Shown piece after piece: positions 31,687 to 39,597 of a stretch of DNA of 40,711 nucleotides. Origin of the DNA: Verrucomicrobiota bacterium (GTDB taxonomy: Bacteria; Verrucomicrobiota; Verrucomicrobiia; Chthoniobacterales; SZAS-18); contig JAFEGM010000088.1 of NCBI GenBank assembly GCA_018240025.1, positions 1,808 to 42,518 of the forward strand. Reading direction: 5' to 3'. The position numbers were made by a program, and so were the translations under genes. Within the stretch, counting starts at the first letter, position 1; each line of letters opens with the position of its first letter. Below the pieces are notes generated by a model, which searched no databases, was not told the DNA's origin, and was given only the letters and a program-made list of their open reading frames with translations.

Positions 31687-32727
31687 ATGCCCAGATTCGA
31701 AATCCTCCCGCAAGACATCGCCTTCTCGTTCCTCGCGCTCCTGTTCGAGGCCATCCCCTTTTTGCTCCTCGGTTCGCTCATCTCCGGGCTCATTGAGGCC
31801 TTCGTGCCGGCGCGCTGGATCACGCGCGTGCTGCCGCGGCAGGTTTTCCTCGCCACGGTGCTGAGCGCCTTCCTCGGGCTCATCTTTCCGATGTGCGAAT
31901 GCGGCGTGGTGCCGGTCATCCGCCGGCTCATTCGCAAGGGCCTGCCGGTCTCCAGCGCCATCACGTACATGCTGGCCGCGCCGGTCATCAATCCGGTCGT
32001 CCTCTTCAGCACCTACATGGCCTTCAGCGGCGGCAACGCGCCCGAGATCGCGCCGCAGATGCTGCTCTTCCGCGCGGGACTCACGCTGCTGATCGCCATC
32101 GCGGTCGGCCTGGTCGTCTCGCGGCTGCGGCCCGAGCAATTCCTCGCGCCCGAAGTGCTGGCCACGCTGGCCGGCCCCCGCCGCCGCACGCTCACGCGAC
32201 TCTCGCTCCAGCCGGCCGGCGGACCGGCCGCGGACGAAGCCCCGAATGTGGACGCGATCGCCCAGGACCCGGCGCTGGCGGAACTCGACCGGGAGTTGGA
32301 AGCGACCTTCGCCGGCAAGCTCCGCCTCGCGCTCGCGCGCGGCGCGGCCGATTTCCTCGACGTGGCGCTCTACCTCGTGATCGGCGCGCTGCTGACCAGC
32401 ATCTTCAATACCGGCGTGCCGCGCGAGGCCATCGAGCCCTTTGCGACCAATCCGTGGTCGTCGACCTTCGGCCTCATGGGTCTGGCCTTCTCGCTCGCGC
32501 TCTGCAGCACGTCCGATGCGTTCGTCGCGGCCACCTTCACGGCCTTCCCCTTCGCCTCGAAGTTGGCCTTCCTCACGCTCGGGCCGATGCTCGACGTGAA
32601 GCTGCTCTTCCTCTACCGCCTCGTCTTTCGTCCGCGCTTCATCGCGGGTCTCGCCCTTGCCCTGGTGCTCGGCATCGGCCTGATTTGTGTCCGCCTGAGC
32701 GCCGCCCTGCCTCTGGCCTTCCCATGA
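31687..32727 (+). CDS. Permease (DUF318/ArsP_1 superfamily, YcgR/YraQ-like)
   Basis: A 346-residue membrane protein with about 8 helices in two homologous halves. The first half holds IPFLLLGSLISGLIEAFVP, the conserved CECG at 70-73 in IFPMCECGVVPVIRRLIRKG and APVINPVVLFSTYMAF. A charged cytoplasmic loop (about 155-220) separates the second half with VIGALLTSIFNTG and ALCSTSDAFVAATF. This is the PF03773 permease group that includes ArsP and B. subtilis YcgR. The substrate is unknown; the paired cysteines and the partner gene suggest a metal or metalloid (inference). Its stop overlaps the next start (ATGA), so translation is coupled. Confidence 0.9.
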   Translation: MPRFEILPQDIAFSFLALLFEAIPFLLLGSLISGLIEAFVPARWITRVLPRQVFLATVLSAFLGLIFPMCECGVVPVIRRLIRKGLPVSSAITYMLAAPVINPVVLFSTYMAFSGGNAPEIAPQMLLFRAGLTLLIAIAVGLVVSRLRPEQFLAPEVLATLAGPRRRTLTRLSLQPAGGPAADEAPNVDAIAQDPALAELDRELEATFAGKLRLALARGAADFLDVALYLVIGALLTSIFNTGVPREAIEPFATNPWSSTFGLMGLAFSLALCSTSDAFVAATFTAFPFASKLAFLTLGPMLDVKLLFLYRLVFRPRFIAGLALALVLGIGLICVRLSAALPLAFP

Positions 32728-33707
32728 CTCGTTTGCTCGCGCGCATCCTGCCGGCCGTGACGCTCTGCGCCTGGTCCGGGCTCCTGCTCTACTTCTACTT
32801 CAGCGGCCGCATCGCGCCGTACCTCACGCCGACCTTCCGCTGGTTCGCGCTCGGGGCCGGCCTGCTCCTGCCGGTCGTGGCGATCGGCCTGCTGCTCTCC
32901 GCCCGCGGCGTGATCATCACGCCGGAGGAGGAATGCGAACCCGCCACCTTCGGCAACGCCGGGGGCAGCAGCCTGCGCGGCGGCCAGTGGATCGCCTTTC
33001 TCGTCCTGACCGTGCCGATCTACGCGGCCGCGACGTACACCCAAGACAGCTATTCGGCTGCGACCATCCGCAACCGCGGCTTCGTGACCGATCCGGCGTC
33101 GCTACCCAGCTCCGCGCGCGACCGCCTGGCCGCCGCGCGCAGTGCGCAGTCGGCCGCCGGTGCGCCTGCAGCCTTGCCGGGAGCACCGACCGCTCCGACG
33201 ACGGCCGCGCCCGGCCACGTGCCGCCGCCCGCGCCCGGGGCGCTGCCGCCGCGGGTGATCCCCGAACCGGCGCTGCCCGGTCAGCCCGACAGCGCGACCG
33301 GCGGCGCCAACGGGCCCATCGACATCGCAGCCTTCCTGCCCCGCGGCACGGACGGCGCGCTGGTGGCCACGGTGGTCGACCTGATTTCCATCGCGCCCAT
33401 GGACAGCGAGCGCCCCGCGTGGAGCGGCCGCAAGTTCGAGGTCGTGGGCCAGTATCTCCCCGACCGCAACGGCTCGAAGCTGAAGTTCCAGCTCGTGCGC
33501 ATGTTCATGTACTGCTGCGCCTCGGATGCCCGGCCTGTGGCCCTGACCGTGGCCGCGCCCGGCTCCATGGACGGCATCGCCGAGATGGGTTGGGTCAAGG
33601 TCATCGGCGAAGCCAAGTTCGCCCAGGGCGAGCGCGGCTGGGACGTCGAGTTCCAGGCCGAACGCGTGCTGCCGATCGACCCGCCGGCGGACGCCATGCT
33701 GTACTAG
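32724..33707 (+). CDS. TIGR03943 / YcgQ-like membrane partner of the permease
   Basis: A 327-residue protein. N-terminal membrane helices lie at about 7-26 (ILPAVTLCAWSGLLLYFYFS), 38-60 and 88-104. A long Ala/Pro-rich periplasmic linker (about 135-195) leads to a conserved C-terminal domain with RKFEVVGQYLPDRNGSKLKF, the paired cysteines C264-C265 in RMFMYCCASDARPVAL, and WVKVIGEAKFAQGERGWDVE. The permease plus this protein is the conserved YcgR-YcgQ pair of many bacteria. It begins inside the permease stop codon (ATGA overlap of 4 bp), which argues for a complex. The linker is longer than I would expect for the family. The stop codon abuts heptamer repeat B3. Confidence 0.9.
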   Translation: MTRLLARILPAVTLCAWSGLLLYFYFSGRIAPYLTPTFRWFALGAGLLLPVVAIGLLLSARGVIITPEEECEPATFGNAGGSSLRGGQWIAFLVLTVPIYAAATYTQDSYSAATIRNRGFVTDPASLPSSARDRLAAARSAQSAAGAPAALPGAPTAPTTAAPGHVPPPAPGALPPRVIPEPALPGQPDSATGGANGPIDIAAFLPRGTDGALVATVVDLISIAPMDSERPAWSGRKFEVVGQYLPDRNGSKLKFQLVRMFMYCCASDARPVALTVAAPGSMDGIAEMGWVKVIGEAKFAQGERGWDVEFQAERVLPIDPPADAMLY

Positions 33708-34010
33708 CCTCGCTGAGGCTCGGCATAGGCGATAGGCGATAGGCGATAGGCGATAGGCGATAGGCGATAGGCGATAGGCGATAGGCGAACGACGCGGACG
33801 ATGTGGAAGGCACCGGGTGGGCGGTGAAGACGCCGTGGACTGCTGCAGCTTGCTGCCGCTTTCATCGAGGCAGCTTGCTGCCGCCGCGAAGGAGCAGAGG
33901 TGAATGCAAGAACGAGAGGTGAGAGGTAGGTGGTAGTGAGCCTTCTTCGCTCTACGCCGAGCCCAACTGGACCTCCGCCCATTGGGCTCCGCCGCCATTT
34001 CGGCAGACCC
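33708..34010. repeat. Heptamer repeat B3 and GCAGCTTGCTGC repeats in a convergent gap
   Basis: It starts at the stop of the YcgQ-like gene with CCTCGCTGAGGCTCGGC, then nine ATAGGCG heptamers in a row (33725-33787), the longest run in the window. A complete right arm is missing; CTCTACGCCGAGCCC near 33950 may be its remnant. Two copies of GCAGCTTGCTGCC (33845, 33870), each palindromic, and GAGAGGTGAGAGGTAGG follow. No gene is seen in this 303-bp gap. Confidence 0.85.
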
Positions 34011-34325
34011 TCAACGCCGCTTCATCGGACGCACCACGACGCTGGCACCGGGGGGACGTTGGCGGACCCAGGCGACGAAGCGGGCGAGATCGGGGTGGGC
34101 ACGGAGGGCTTCGATGGTGGGGAAATCGCGCTCGAGCTCTTTCTCCGTCAGCACCGCGTGCACCTGTTTGTGGCAGGGACGGCAGAGCGGGGCGATCAGC
34201 TGGCGCTTCAATTGCTCGCGATCGTAGCGCAGGCGGGCACTGCGTTTGCCGTGCCGGCACTGCGGAATCAGATGATGCCGCGTAACCTCCGTTTCCCTCT
34301 CGCAGAGCGCGCACTTGCCCAGCAT
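34011..34325 (-). CDS. Small HNH-type nuclease-like protein
   Basis: A 104-residue protein with a compact zinc-bound HNH layout: C5-x2-C8, TRHHLIPQ (16-22, first catalytic His), then LCRPCHKQVHAVLTEKELER, where C48-x2-C51 completes the zinc site and H52/H56 are the later active-site residues. The C-terminal part (ALRAHPDLARFVAWVRQRPP) matches a recognisable small-HNH family in bacteria. It probably nicks or cleaves DNA; its biological role is unknown, and no toxin, phage or CRISPR partner lies beside it. Its ATG overlaps, on the other strand, a possible ATG of the divergent kinase gene. Confidence 0.82.
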   Translation of the reverse strand: MLGKCALCERETEVTRHHLIPQCRHGKRSARLRYDREQLKRQLIAPLCRPCHKQVHAVLTEKELERDFPTIEALRAHPDLARFVAWVRQRPPGASVVVRPMKRR

Positions 34326-34398
34326 GGCAGCATTCTTCCCCGGCTCCGGGCTGGCCGCCAGCCCTTTGCCTGCGGAGGGAGCGCCTTACCATGGGCCT

Positions 34399-37191
34399 GT
34401 GAGGGGCGACGACGATACGATCCAGTACGGGCATTACCGGATTCGCCGGCGTCCGGACGGATCGCTGTGGCTGCTGGGCGCGGGCGGGATGGGGCTGACC
34501 TATCTGGCGGAGGACGGGCATTTGCGCGTCGACGTCGCATTGAAGGTCATTCACCCCGCGCGGCTCGGGGACAGCGATGTGCGCCGGCTCTTCGTGCGCG
34601 AGGCGCGGGCCGCGGCCCGCATCGTCCACCCGAACGTGGCGCCGGTGCTCTACCTGCACGACGCGCCGGAGCGGATGTTCTACGCGATGGAGTTCGTGGA
34701 CGGAGTTTCGCTGCATCAATGGCTGCAGCGCCACGGTCGGCCGCAACCCGCGCACGCGCTGGCGCTGGCGGAGCAGATCGCGGCGGGGCTGAGCGCGATC
34801 CACGAGCAGCAGCTCATTCATCGCGACCTCAAGCCGGCCAACCTCATGCTGGTGCAATTCCCGACCGGCCATCCCCGCGCGCGCAGCCTGACGTCCAGCG
34901 GCGGGTTGCTGGTCAAGATCATCGACTTCGGTCTGGCGCGCGCCATGCAGACGACGGTCGACGGCCGCGCCGAGACGCACCTGAGCGCGCCGACGCTGGG
35001 CTTCCGCGGGACGGCGGCGTACGCGAGTCCGGAGCAATGCCTCGAGGTCACCACGCTCGACGGCCGGTCCGATCTTTACAGCCTCGGCTGCATTCTGTGG
35101 GAAATGTTGACCGGGCGGCCGCCGTTCCAGGGCCGCAACCTGCGCGAGATCCTGAACGCGCAGATCGCGCAGGCGCCCCCTTGGGAACATCTCGACACGC
35201 TCCCCGCCGAGGTGGTGGCGCCGCTGCGGCGCCTGCTGGCCAAGCGCCCGGAGGATCGGTTCCCCGAAGCCGCCGCGGCGGCCGAGGCGCTGGCCGCGGC
35301 CCGACTCGCCGCGGAGGGTCTGTCGCCCGCGGTCGTGCCGGTCCTCACGCCTCCGACCGCCTTCGCCACCGCGCATGAGGCGGCTGCGAGCGAGTCGTAT
35401 CCCGGTCAGCGCGCTCTGCGCTGGGTCATCCTCGGCGGCGCGCTGCTCCTGCTGGCGAGCGCCGGCGTGGGCTGGTGGCTGCAGCGGCCGCGGCCCCCGG
35501 GCCCGGGCGTGATGGCGGCCGTGGAAGGGCCGAAGGCGATCGCGGTGCTGCCGTTCCGCAATCTGAGCGAGGCGCGCGAGGGCACGTTCTTCGCCGAGGG
35601 CATGCAGGACGATCTGCTCACCCGGCTGGCCCAGATCCGCGAACTGCGGGTCATTGCCCGGAGTTCCGTGCAGGCCTTTCGGAGCGATGGCGAGGCGAAG
35701 CTGGACCTGAGCGAGATCGCCCGGGAGCTCGGCGTGACGCACCTCGTCGAAGGCAGCGTGCGACGCGAGGCCGGGCGGGTGGTCATCGCGGTCGCGCTGA
35801 TCGAGGCGCGGACCGAGCGCCAGCTTTGGGCGGGGCGGTTCGATCGCGCCCTGGCCGACGTCTTCGCGGTGCAGGACGAAATCGCCGGGCACATCGCCGG
35901 ACAGATCCGCGCCCGGCTGGCGAGCGGCGAACGCTCCGCCATGGCCGAGCGGCCGACGGAAGATCTGGCCGCCTACGATCTCTACCTGCGCGCGAAGGAG
36001 TTGCTCAGCGGCTGGCAGCAGAGCGCCGAGCCGCGCGAGACCCTGCTGCAGACGGCGCGCCTGCTGACCGAGGCGACCGAGCGCGATCCGGCCTTCCTGC
36101 TCGCGTTCTGTCGGCTGGCCGAGGTGCACGACAGTCTCTATTGGAGCAATGCCGACCGCACGCCGGCCCGCCTCGCCCTGGCCGGCGCGGCGGTGGAGAC
36201 GGCAGCGCGGTTGCAGCCCGATCGCGGCGAGGTCCGGCTGGCCCGCGGCCTGCATCTTTACTGGGGCTTGCGCGATTTCCCGGCGGCCCGCGCGGAGTTG
36301 TGGCAGGCGACGGAACTGCTGCCGAATTCCGCCTCGGCCTTCCAGTGGTTGGGATTGATCGAGCGTCGGCGTGACCAATGGGACGAGGCCGTGCGCCTGA
36401 TGGAGCGTTCGGTCGAGCTCGATCCCCGCGGCATCTTCTCCGTCCGCAATCTCCACCTCACCTACCGCATGCAGCGCCGCTGGGACGAGGCGGCCAACGT
36501 GCTCGATCGCGCGCGGCGGGCCGGGCTTGTCTCGGACACGCTGGTGCTGGATCGCGCCGAACTCGAACTCCTGCGCCGCGGTCGGCTGGAGGCGATGCTG
36601 CAGCTGCCCGGCCAGACGCCGCGCGATGTCGGCGCCATCTCCACCTCGGTCCAGCGGCGCATGCGCGTGGCGTTCTACCAGCGCAATGCCGACGAGGCGG
36701 CCGCCGCTCTGGCCGAGAGCCTGGAAGTGGAGTTGACCGATCCGAATCTGTTCACCTTCCCGCGCGAGTGGTTCGCCGGCTGGATCGCCCGCCTGCGCGG
36801 CGACACCGCCGCAGCCACCGCCGCGTTCCGGGCCGCGCGCGCCGCTGCTGAGGCTGCGCAGCAGCGGCATTCCGACGCGCCGAAGAGGATCGCCGTGGTC
36901 GCCCTCCTCGCGGCGGTCCTCGGCGATCGGCCGGCCGCCGAGCGGGCCATCGCCCGCGCCGTGGAACTCGTCCCGCTCAGTCGTGACGCCGTCGATGGCG
37001 CCGAAATGCTGGAGATGCGGGCGCGGGTGGCAGCCCTGGCTGGCGACACCGCCACCGCGCTGGAGACGATCGAATCCCTCCTACGGCGTCCGGGCGACCT
37101 CTGCTACGGCAGCCTCCTGCTCGATCCCGTCTGGGACTCCCTCCGCGACGAACCCCGCTTCCGCGCCGCGCTGGCGGGGCAACTGCGGTGA
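34399..37191 (+). CDS. Receptor-like Ser/Thr protein kinase with TolB-like and TPR regions
   Basis: A 930-residue protein. The kinase domain (about 10-295) has the glycine loop GAGGMGLTYLAEDG, ATP lysine K49, HRDLKPAN (141-148), DFG (176-178) and SPE in place of APE, so it should be active. One membrane helix (about 337-358, WVILGGALLLLASAGVGWWL) follows. Outside it is a TolB/FlgO-like segment (about 375-510: AIAVLPFRNLSEAREGTFFA, ARELGVTHLVEGSVRR). Several TPR-like helical pairs then run to the C-terminus (LMERSVELDPRGIFSVRNLH, AIARAVELVPLSRDA). The C-terminal parts resemble those fused to CadC-like regulators and cyclases. The start is uncertain: GTG at 34399 puts the kinase fold at the N-terminus; ATG 34324 or TTG 34315 would add 25-28 residues. 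Confidence 0.9.
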   Translation: MRGDDDTIQYGHYRIRRRPDGSLWLLGAGGMGLTYLAEDGHLRVDVALKVIHPARLGDSDVRRLFVREARAAARIVHPNVAPVLYLHDAPERMFYAMEFVDGVSLHQWLQRHGRPQPAHALALAEQIAAGLSAIHEQQLIHRDLKPANLMLVQFPTGHPRARSLTSSGGLLVKIIDFGLARAMQTTVDGRAETHLSAPTLGFRGTAAYASPEQCLEVTTLDGRSDLYSLGCILWEMLTGRPPFQGRNLREILNAQIAQAPPWEHLDTLPAEVVAPLRRLLAKRPEDRFPEAAAAAEALAAARLAAEGLSPAVVPVLTPPTAFATAHEAAASESYPGQRALRWVILGGALLLLASAGVGWWLQRPRPPGPGVMAAVEGPKAIAVLPFRNLSEAREGTFFAEGMQDDLLTRLAQIRELRVIARSSVQAFRSDGEAKLDLSEIARELGVTHLVEGSVRREAGRVVIAVALIEARTERQLWAGRFDRALADVFAVQDEIAGHIAGQIRARLASGERSAMAERPTEDLAAYDLYLRAKELLSGWQQSAEPRETLLQTARLLTEATERDPAFLLAFCRLAEVHDSLYWSNADRTPARLALAGAAVETAARLQPDRGEVRLARGLHLYWGLRDFPAARAELWQATELLPNSASAFQWLGLIERRRDQWDEAVRLMERSVELDPRGIFSVRNLHLTYRMQRRWDEAANVLDRARRAGLVSDTLVLDRAELELLRRGRLEAMLQLPGQTPRDVGAISTSVQRRMRVAFYQRNADEAAAALAESLEVELTDPNLFTFPREWFAGWIARLRGDTAAATAAFRAARAAAEAAQQRHSDAPKRIAVVALLAAVLGDRPAAERAIARAVELVPLSRDAVDGAEMLEMRARVAALAGDTATALETIESLLRRPGDLCYGSLLLDPVWDSLRDEPRFRAALAGQLR

Positions 37192-37192
37192 C

Positions 37193-37219
37193 CACGCGCT
37201 CCCGCGGCGGGAGCGCGTG
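37193..37219 (+). terminator. Strong hairpin directly after the kinase stop codon
   Basis: CACGCGCTCCCG and CGGGAGCGCGTG form a perfect 12-bp stem with a 3-base loop, one base after the TGA. No T tract follows, so it may be a 3'-end stabiliser or a bidirectional pause site rather than a classic terminator. Confidence 0.6.
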
Positions 37220-37220
37220 A

Positions 37221-37442
37221 AATGCGGAGCCGCAAAGACGCAAAAATACTCAGAGAATCCAGTCTCCCATCTCTTTGCGTTTTCTGAGTCTCTGCGGCAA
37301 AAAACCTGCCGTGCGAGGCGCGCATTTCCGTCGCCGAAGCCGGGTGGAATTCGAAGCTGCAAGGGCGCAAAAAAACGCAAAGGGCCGTCCGCCAGCCTCT
37401 TTGCGTTTTCTGAGCCTCTGCGGCAAAAAACCTGCCGCGCGG
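37221..37442. repeat. Tandem CTTTGCG...CTCTGCGGCAAAA hairpin modules, type E
   Basis: Between the convergent kinase and clpP genes, a 45-bp unit occurs twice (37271-37315 and 37397-37441) with two differences: CTCTTTGCGTTTTCTGAG, a CTCTGCGGCAAAAAACC segment, then TGCCG. Each is preceded by a partly complementary arm (GCCGCAAAGACGCAAAAATA at about 37230; GCGCAAAAAAACGCAAAG at about 37366), making two hairpins in a row. A related single copy is at 30084-30117. The array ends 8 bp before the clpP stop. Confidence 0.87.
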
Positions 37443-37449
37443 ACCGCGC

Positions 37450-38169
37450 CTACTCCGTCTTCGGCACGATGGCCTCGGACTTCGCCTCGAGGGCGGCCAT
37501 GGTCTGGTTGCCGCCGGCGGAAAGCTCGGGGCGGGCCGAGACGCCGAGGTCGCGGCGAGATTCGACCACGTGATCGACCAGGCCGTAGTCGCGGGCCTCG
37601 GCGGCGGTCATGTAGTAGTCGCGGTCGGAGTCGATCTTCACCTGATCGTCCGTCTTGCCGGTGTGACGGGCCAGAATGGCGATGAGGCGCTTCTTCAGCT
37701 TGAACATGAACTCCACCGTCCGCTCGACGTCGCTGGCCGTGCCTTGGGCGCCGCCGGAGACCTGGTGGATCATGATGTCCGAGTTCGGCAGCGCGTAACG
37801 CTTGCCATGCGTGCCGGCGGCGAGCAGGACGGCGCCCATCGAGGCGGCCATGCCGATACAGTACGTGTTCACGTCGCAGGTCATGAACTGCATCGTGTCG
37901 TAGATCGCCAGACCCGCGGTGACCGAGCCGCCGGGCGAGTTGATGTAAATGTGAATGTCCTTCTTCGGATCCTCCATCTGGAGGAAGAGCAGCTGGGCGA
38001 TGACCGCATTCGCGACATGGTCGTCGACCGCCGTGCCGAGGAAGATGATGCGATCCTTCAGCAGTCGCGAATAGATGTCGTAACCCTGCTCCCCGCGCGC
38101 CGTCTTCTCGATGACGTGGGGGATGGGGTAGTAGGCCGAGGACGGCACGAGGGACTGGGGCAGGCGCAT
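37450..38169 (-). CDS. clpP: ATP-dependent Clp protease proteolytic subunit
   Basis: A 239-residue ClpP, the serine-protease ring that degrades substrates delivered by ClpX or ClpA. The catalytic triad is S110 (GMAASMGA), H135 (DIMIHQVSGG) and D184 (SDRDYYMTAAEA). INSPGGSVTAGLAIYDTMQF and the head-domain handle (ERTVEFMFKLKKRL) are present. It carries a C-terminal extension of about 35 residues (from VVESRRDLGVSA) beyond the usual end. The start at 38169 is favoured by the only good Shine-Dalgarno in the window (GGAG, 9 bases upstream). It lies 55 bp downstream of tig on the same strand, the common tig-clpP order. clpX is not seen on its downstream side, where a repeat array and a convergent gene follow. 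Confidence 0.97.
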   Translation of the reverse strand: MRLPQSLVPSSAYYPIPHVIEKTARGEQGYDIYSRLLKDRIIFLGTAVDDHVANAVIAQLLFLQMEDPKKDIHIYINSPGGSVTAGLAIYDTMQFMTCDVNTYCIGMAASMGAVLLAAGTHGKRYALPNSDIMIHQVSGGAQGTASDVERTVEFMFKLKKRLIAILARHTGKTDDQVKIDSDRDYYMTAAEARDYGLVDHVVESRRDLGVSARPELSAGGNQTMAALEAKSEAIVPKTE

Positions 38170-38178
38170 GATTCTTTT

Positions 38179-38182
38179 CTCC
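38179..38182 (-). promoter_or_regulatory. Shine-Dalgarno sequence of clpP
   Basis: GGAG (complement of CTCC) lies 9 bases before the clpP ATG. It is worth noting because nearly every other gene here lacks such a site. Confidence 0.7.
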
Positions 38183-38224
38183 AAGGGTTCGGGAACGCTG
38201 GAATCATGCGCCTTCGCGCGCGGC

Positions 38225-39562
38225 TCAGGCCGGCTGCGGGGCGCTTTCCTCCAGCGGCAGAACGGTAGCATCCGCGGTCAGAGCGGCAAGGGTCTTGGCG
38301 ATCAGAACCTCCTCCTCCAGCCCGGAAAGTGCGTCATTCTCCTGCAGGTCCTTCAGCATCTTGTCGTAGGAGGTGCGGTAGCGCACGGCCATGGCGGTGA
38401 TGCGCTCCTTCAGCTCGTCGGGCGTGACCTTGATGCCCTCGGCCTCGGCGATGCGCACGAGGAGGAAGGCCGTCTTGAGACGCTCGCGGGCGGCGGAGGC
38501 GGAGTTGGTGGCGATCTCGCCCTGGTTCTTGACGATCTCGTCATCGCTCACGCCGCGCTGCTGATTCTCCTGCACGATCTCCGAGGCGATGCGCTGGGTC
38601 TGGTTGCGCACGAGGTGCTGGGGCAGCTCGAATTCCACCGCGGCATTCAGATGGGCGATGATCTGGCGGCGCTTGCCCTGCTCGATCATCTCCGTCTTCT
38701 GACGGGTGAGGTCCTCGCGGACCAGCTCGCGCAGTTCGGCCAGCGTCTTGCCCGGCACCACCTTCTCGGCGAACTCGTCGTTCACCTCCGGCAGCACCTG
38801 GTTCTTGATCTCGCGCAGCTTGACCGTGTAGTCGATGCGGCGCGCGGCCAGATCCTTGATCGGGAACTCCATGTCGAGTTCGATCGGCACCTCGCGGGTC
38901 TCGCCGGCTTCCATGCCGACGATCGCCTCGCAGAAGCCCGGCAGGAAATTGCCCGGGCCCAGCTTGATCCAGAAATTCTCCCGGCCGCCGAGGTCACGCG
39001 CCACGTTCGGCTGCGAGACCACCTCGCTAAGGGGCTGGCCGTCGATGCGGCCGGCCAGATCGAGCACCGCGAAGTCGTCCATCGCCAGGGCGCGGCCGGT
39101 CACGTCCTCGAAGTCCGCCAGGCGGGTGCGCACTTCCTCCAGCGCGCGGTCGATGTCGGCCTCCTCGATCTTGTTCTCCGGGGCGCGAATCTCGAGCTTC
39201 TTGTAGTTTGGCAGCTCGAACTCCGGCGCGGTCACCACCTTGGCCGAGTAGGTCAGCGGGCCGTCCTTCTCCAGCTTCACGTCATTGACCTCCGCCACCG
39301 TCAGCACGCGCAGGCTGTGCTCCTTGATGGCCTCGGAAATGCCGGCGCTGACGAGGTTGCTGTGCAGCTCCTCGCTGATCTTGCCCTTGAACTTCGCCTC
39401 CACCACCGGCCGCGGCGCCTTGCCCGCACGATAGCCCGGCAGCTGGGCGAAGCGGACATACTGCTGAACGATTTTTTCCCGCTCCTGCCCCACGCGCTCG
39501 GCAGGGATCTCGATGCTGAGGGCGGTGATGCAATGGGGCTGTTTGTCGAGCGTGGACGGCAT
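38225..39562 (-). CDS. tig: Trigger factor (ribosome-associated chaperone and peptidyl-prolyl isomerase)
   Basis: A 445-residue trigger factor. The N-terminal ribosome-binding domain (about 1-145) holds the tail-loop region QLPGYRAGKAPRPVVEAKFK, equivalent to the ribosome-docking GFRxGKxP signature. The FKBP-type isomerase domain follows (about 155-245: AVLDLAGRIDGQPLSE, FLPGFCEAIVGMEAGETREV). The C-terminal chaperone domain has VNDEFAEKVVPGKTLAELRE and long helices to the end. The length is normal. The leader is C/T-rich (CCCTTTTTCCACC), lacking a Shine-Dalgarno. It precedes clpP on the same strand and is divergent from phr across heptamer repeat B4. Confidence 0.96.
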   Translation of the reverse strand: MPSTLDKQPHCITALSIEIPAERVGQEREKIVQQYVRFAQLPGYRAGKAPRPVVEAKFKGKISEELHSNLVSAGISEAIKEHSLRVLTVAEVNDVKLEKDGPLTYSAKVVTAPEFELPNYKKLEIRAPENKIEEADIDRALEEVRTRLADFEDVTGRALAMDDFAVLDLAGRIDGQPLSEVVSQPNVARDLGGRENFWIKLGPGNFLPGFCEAIVGMEAGETREVPIELDMEFPIKDLAARRIDYTVKLREIKNQVLPEVNDEFAEKVVPGKTLAELRELVREDLTRQKTEMIEQGKRRQIIAHLNAAVEFELPQHLVRNQTQRIASEIVQENQQRGVSDDEIVKNQGEIATNSASAARERLKTAFLLVRIAEAEGIKVTPDELKERITAMAVRYRTSYDKMLKDLQENDALSGLEEEVLIAKTLAALTADATVLPLEESAPQPA

Positions 39563-39597
39563 GGCGTTGGTGGAAAAAGGGCCGGGAAGCTAGCACG

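Noticed and set aside
33725..33787. CRISPR array
   Set aside because: The units are 7 bp with no spacers and no cas genes are present; the array is a simple tandem repeat.
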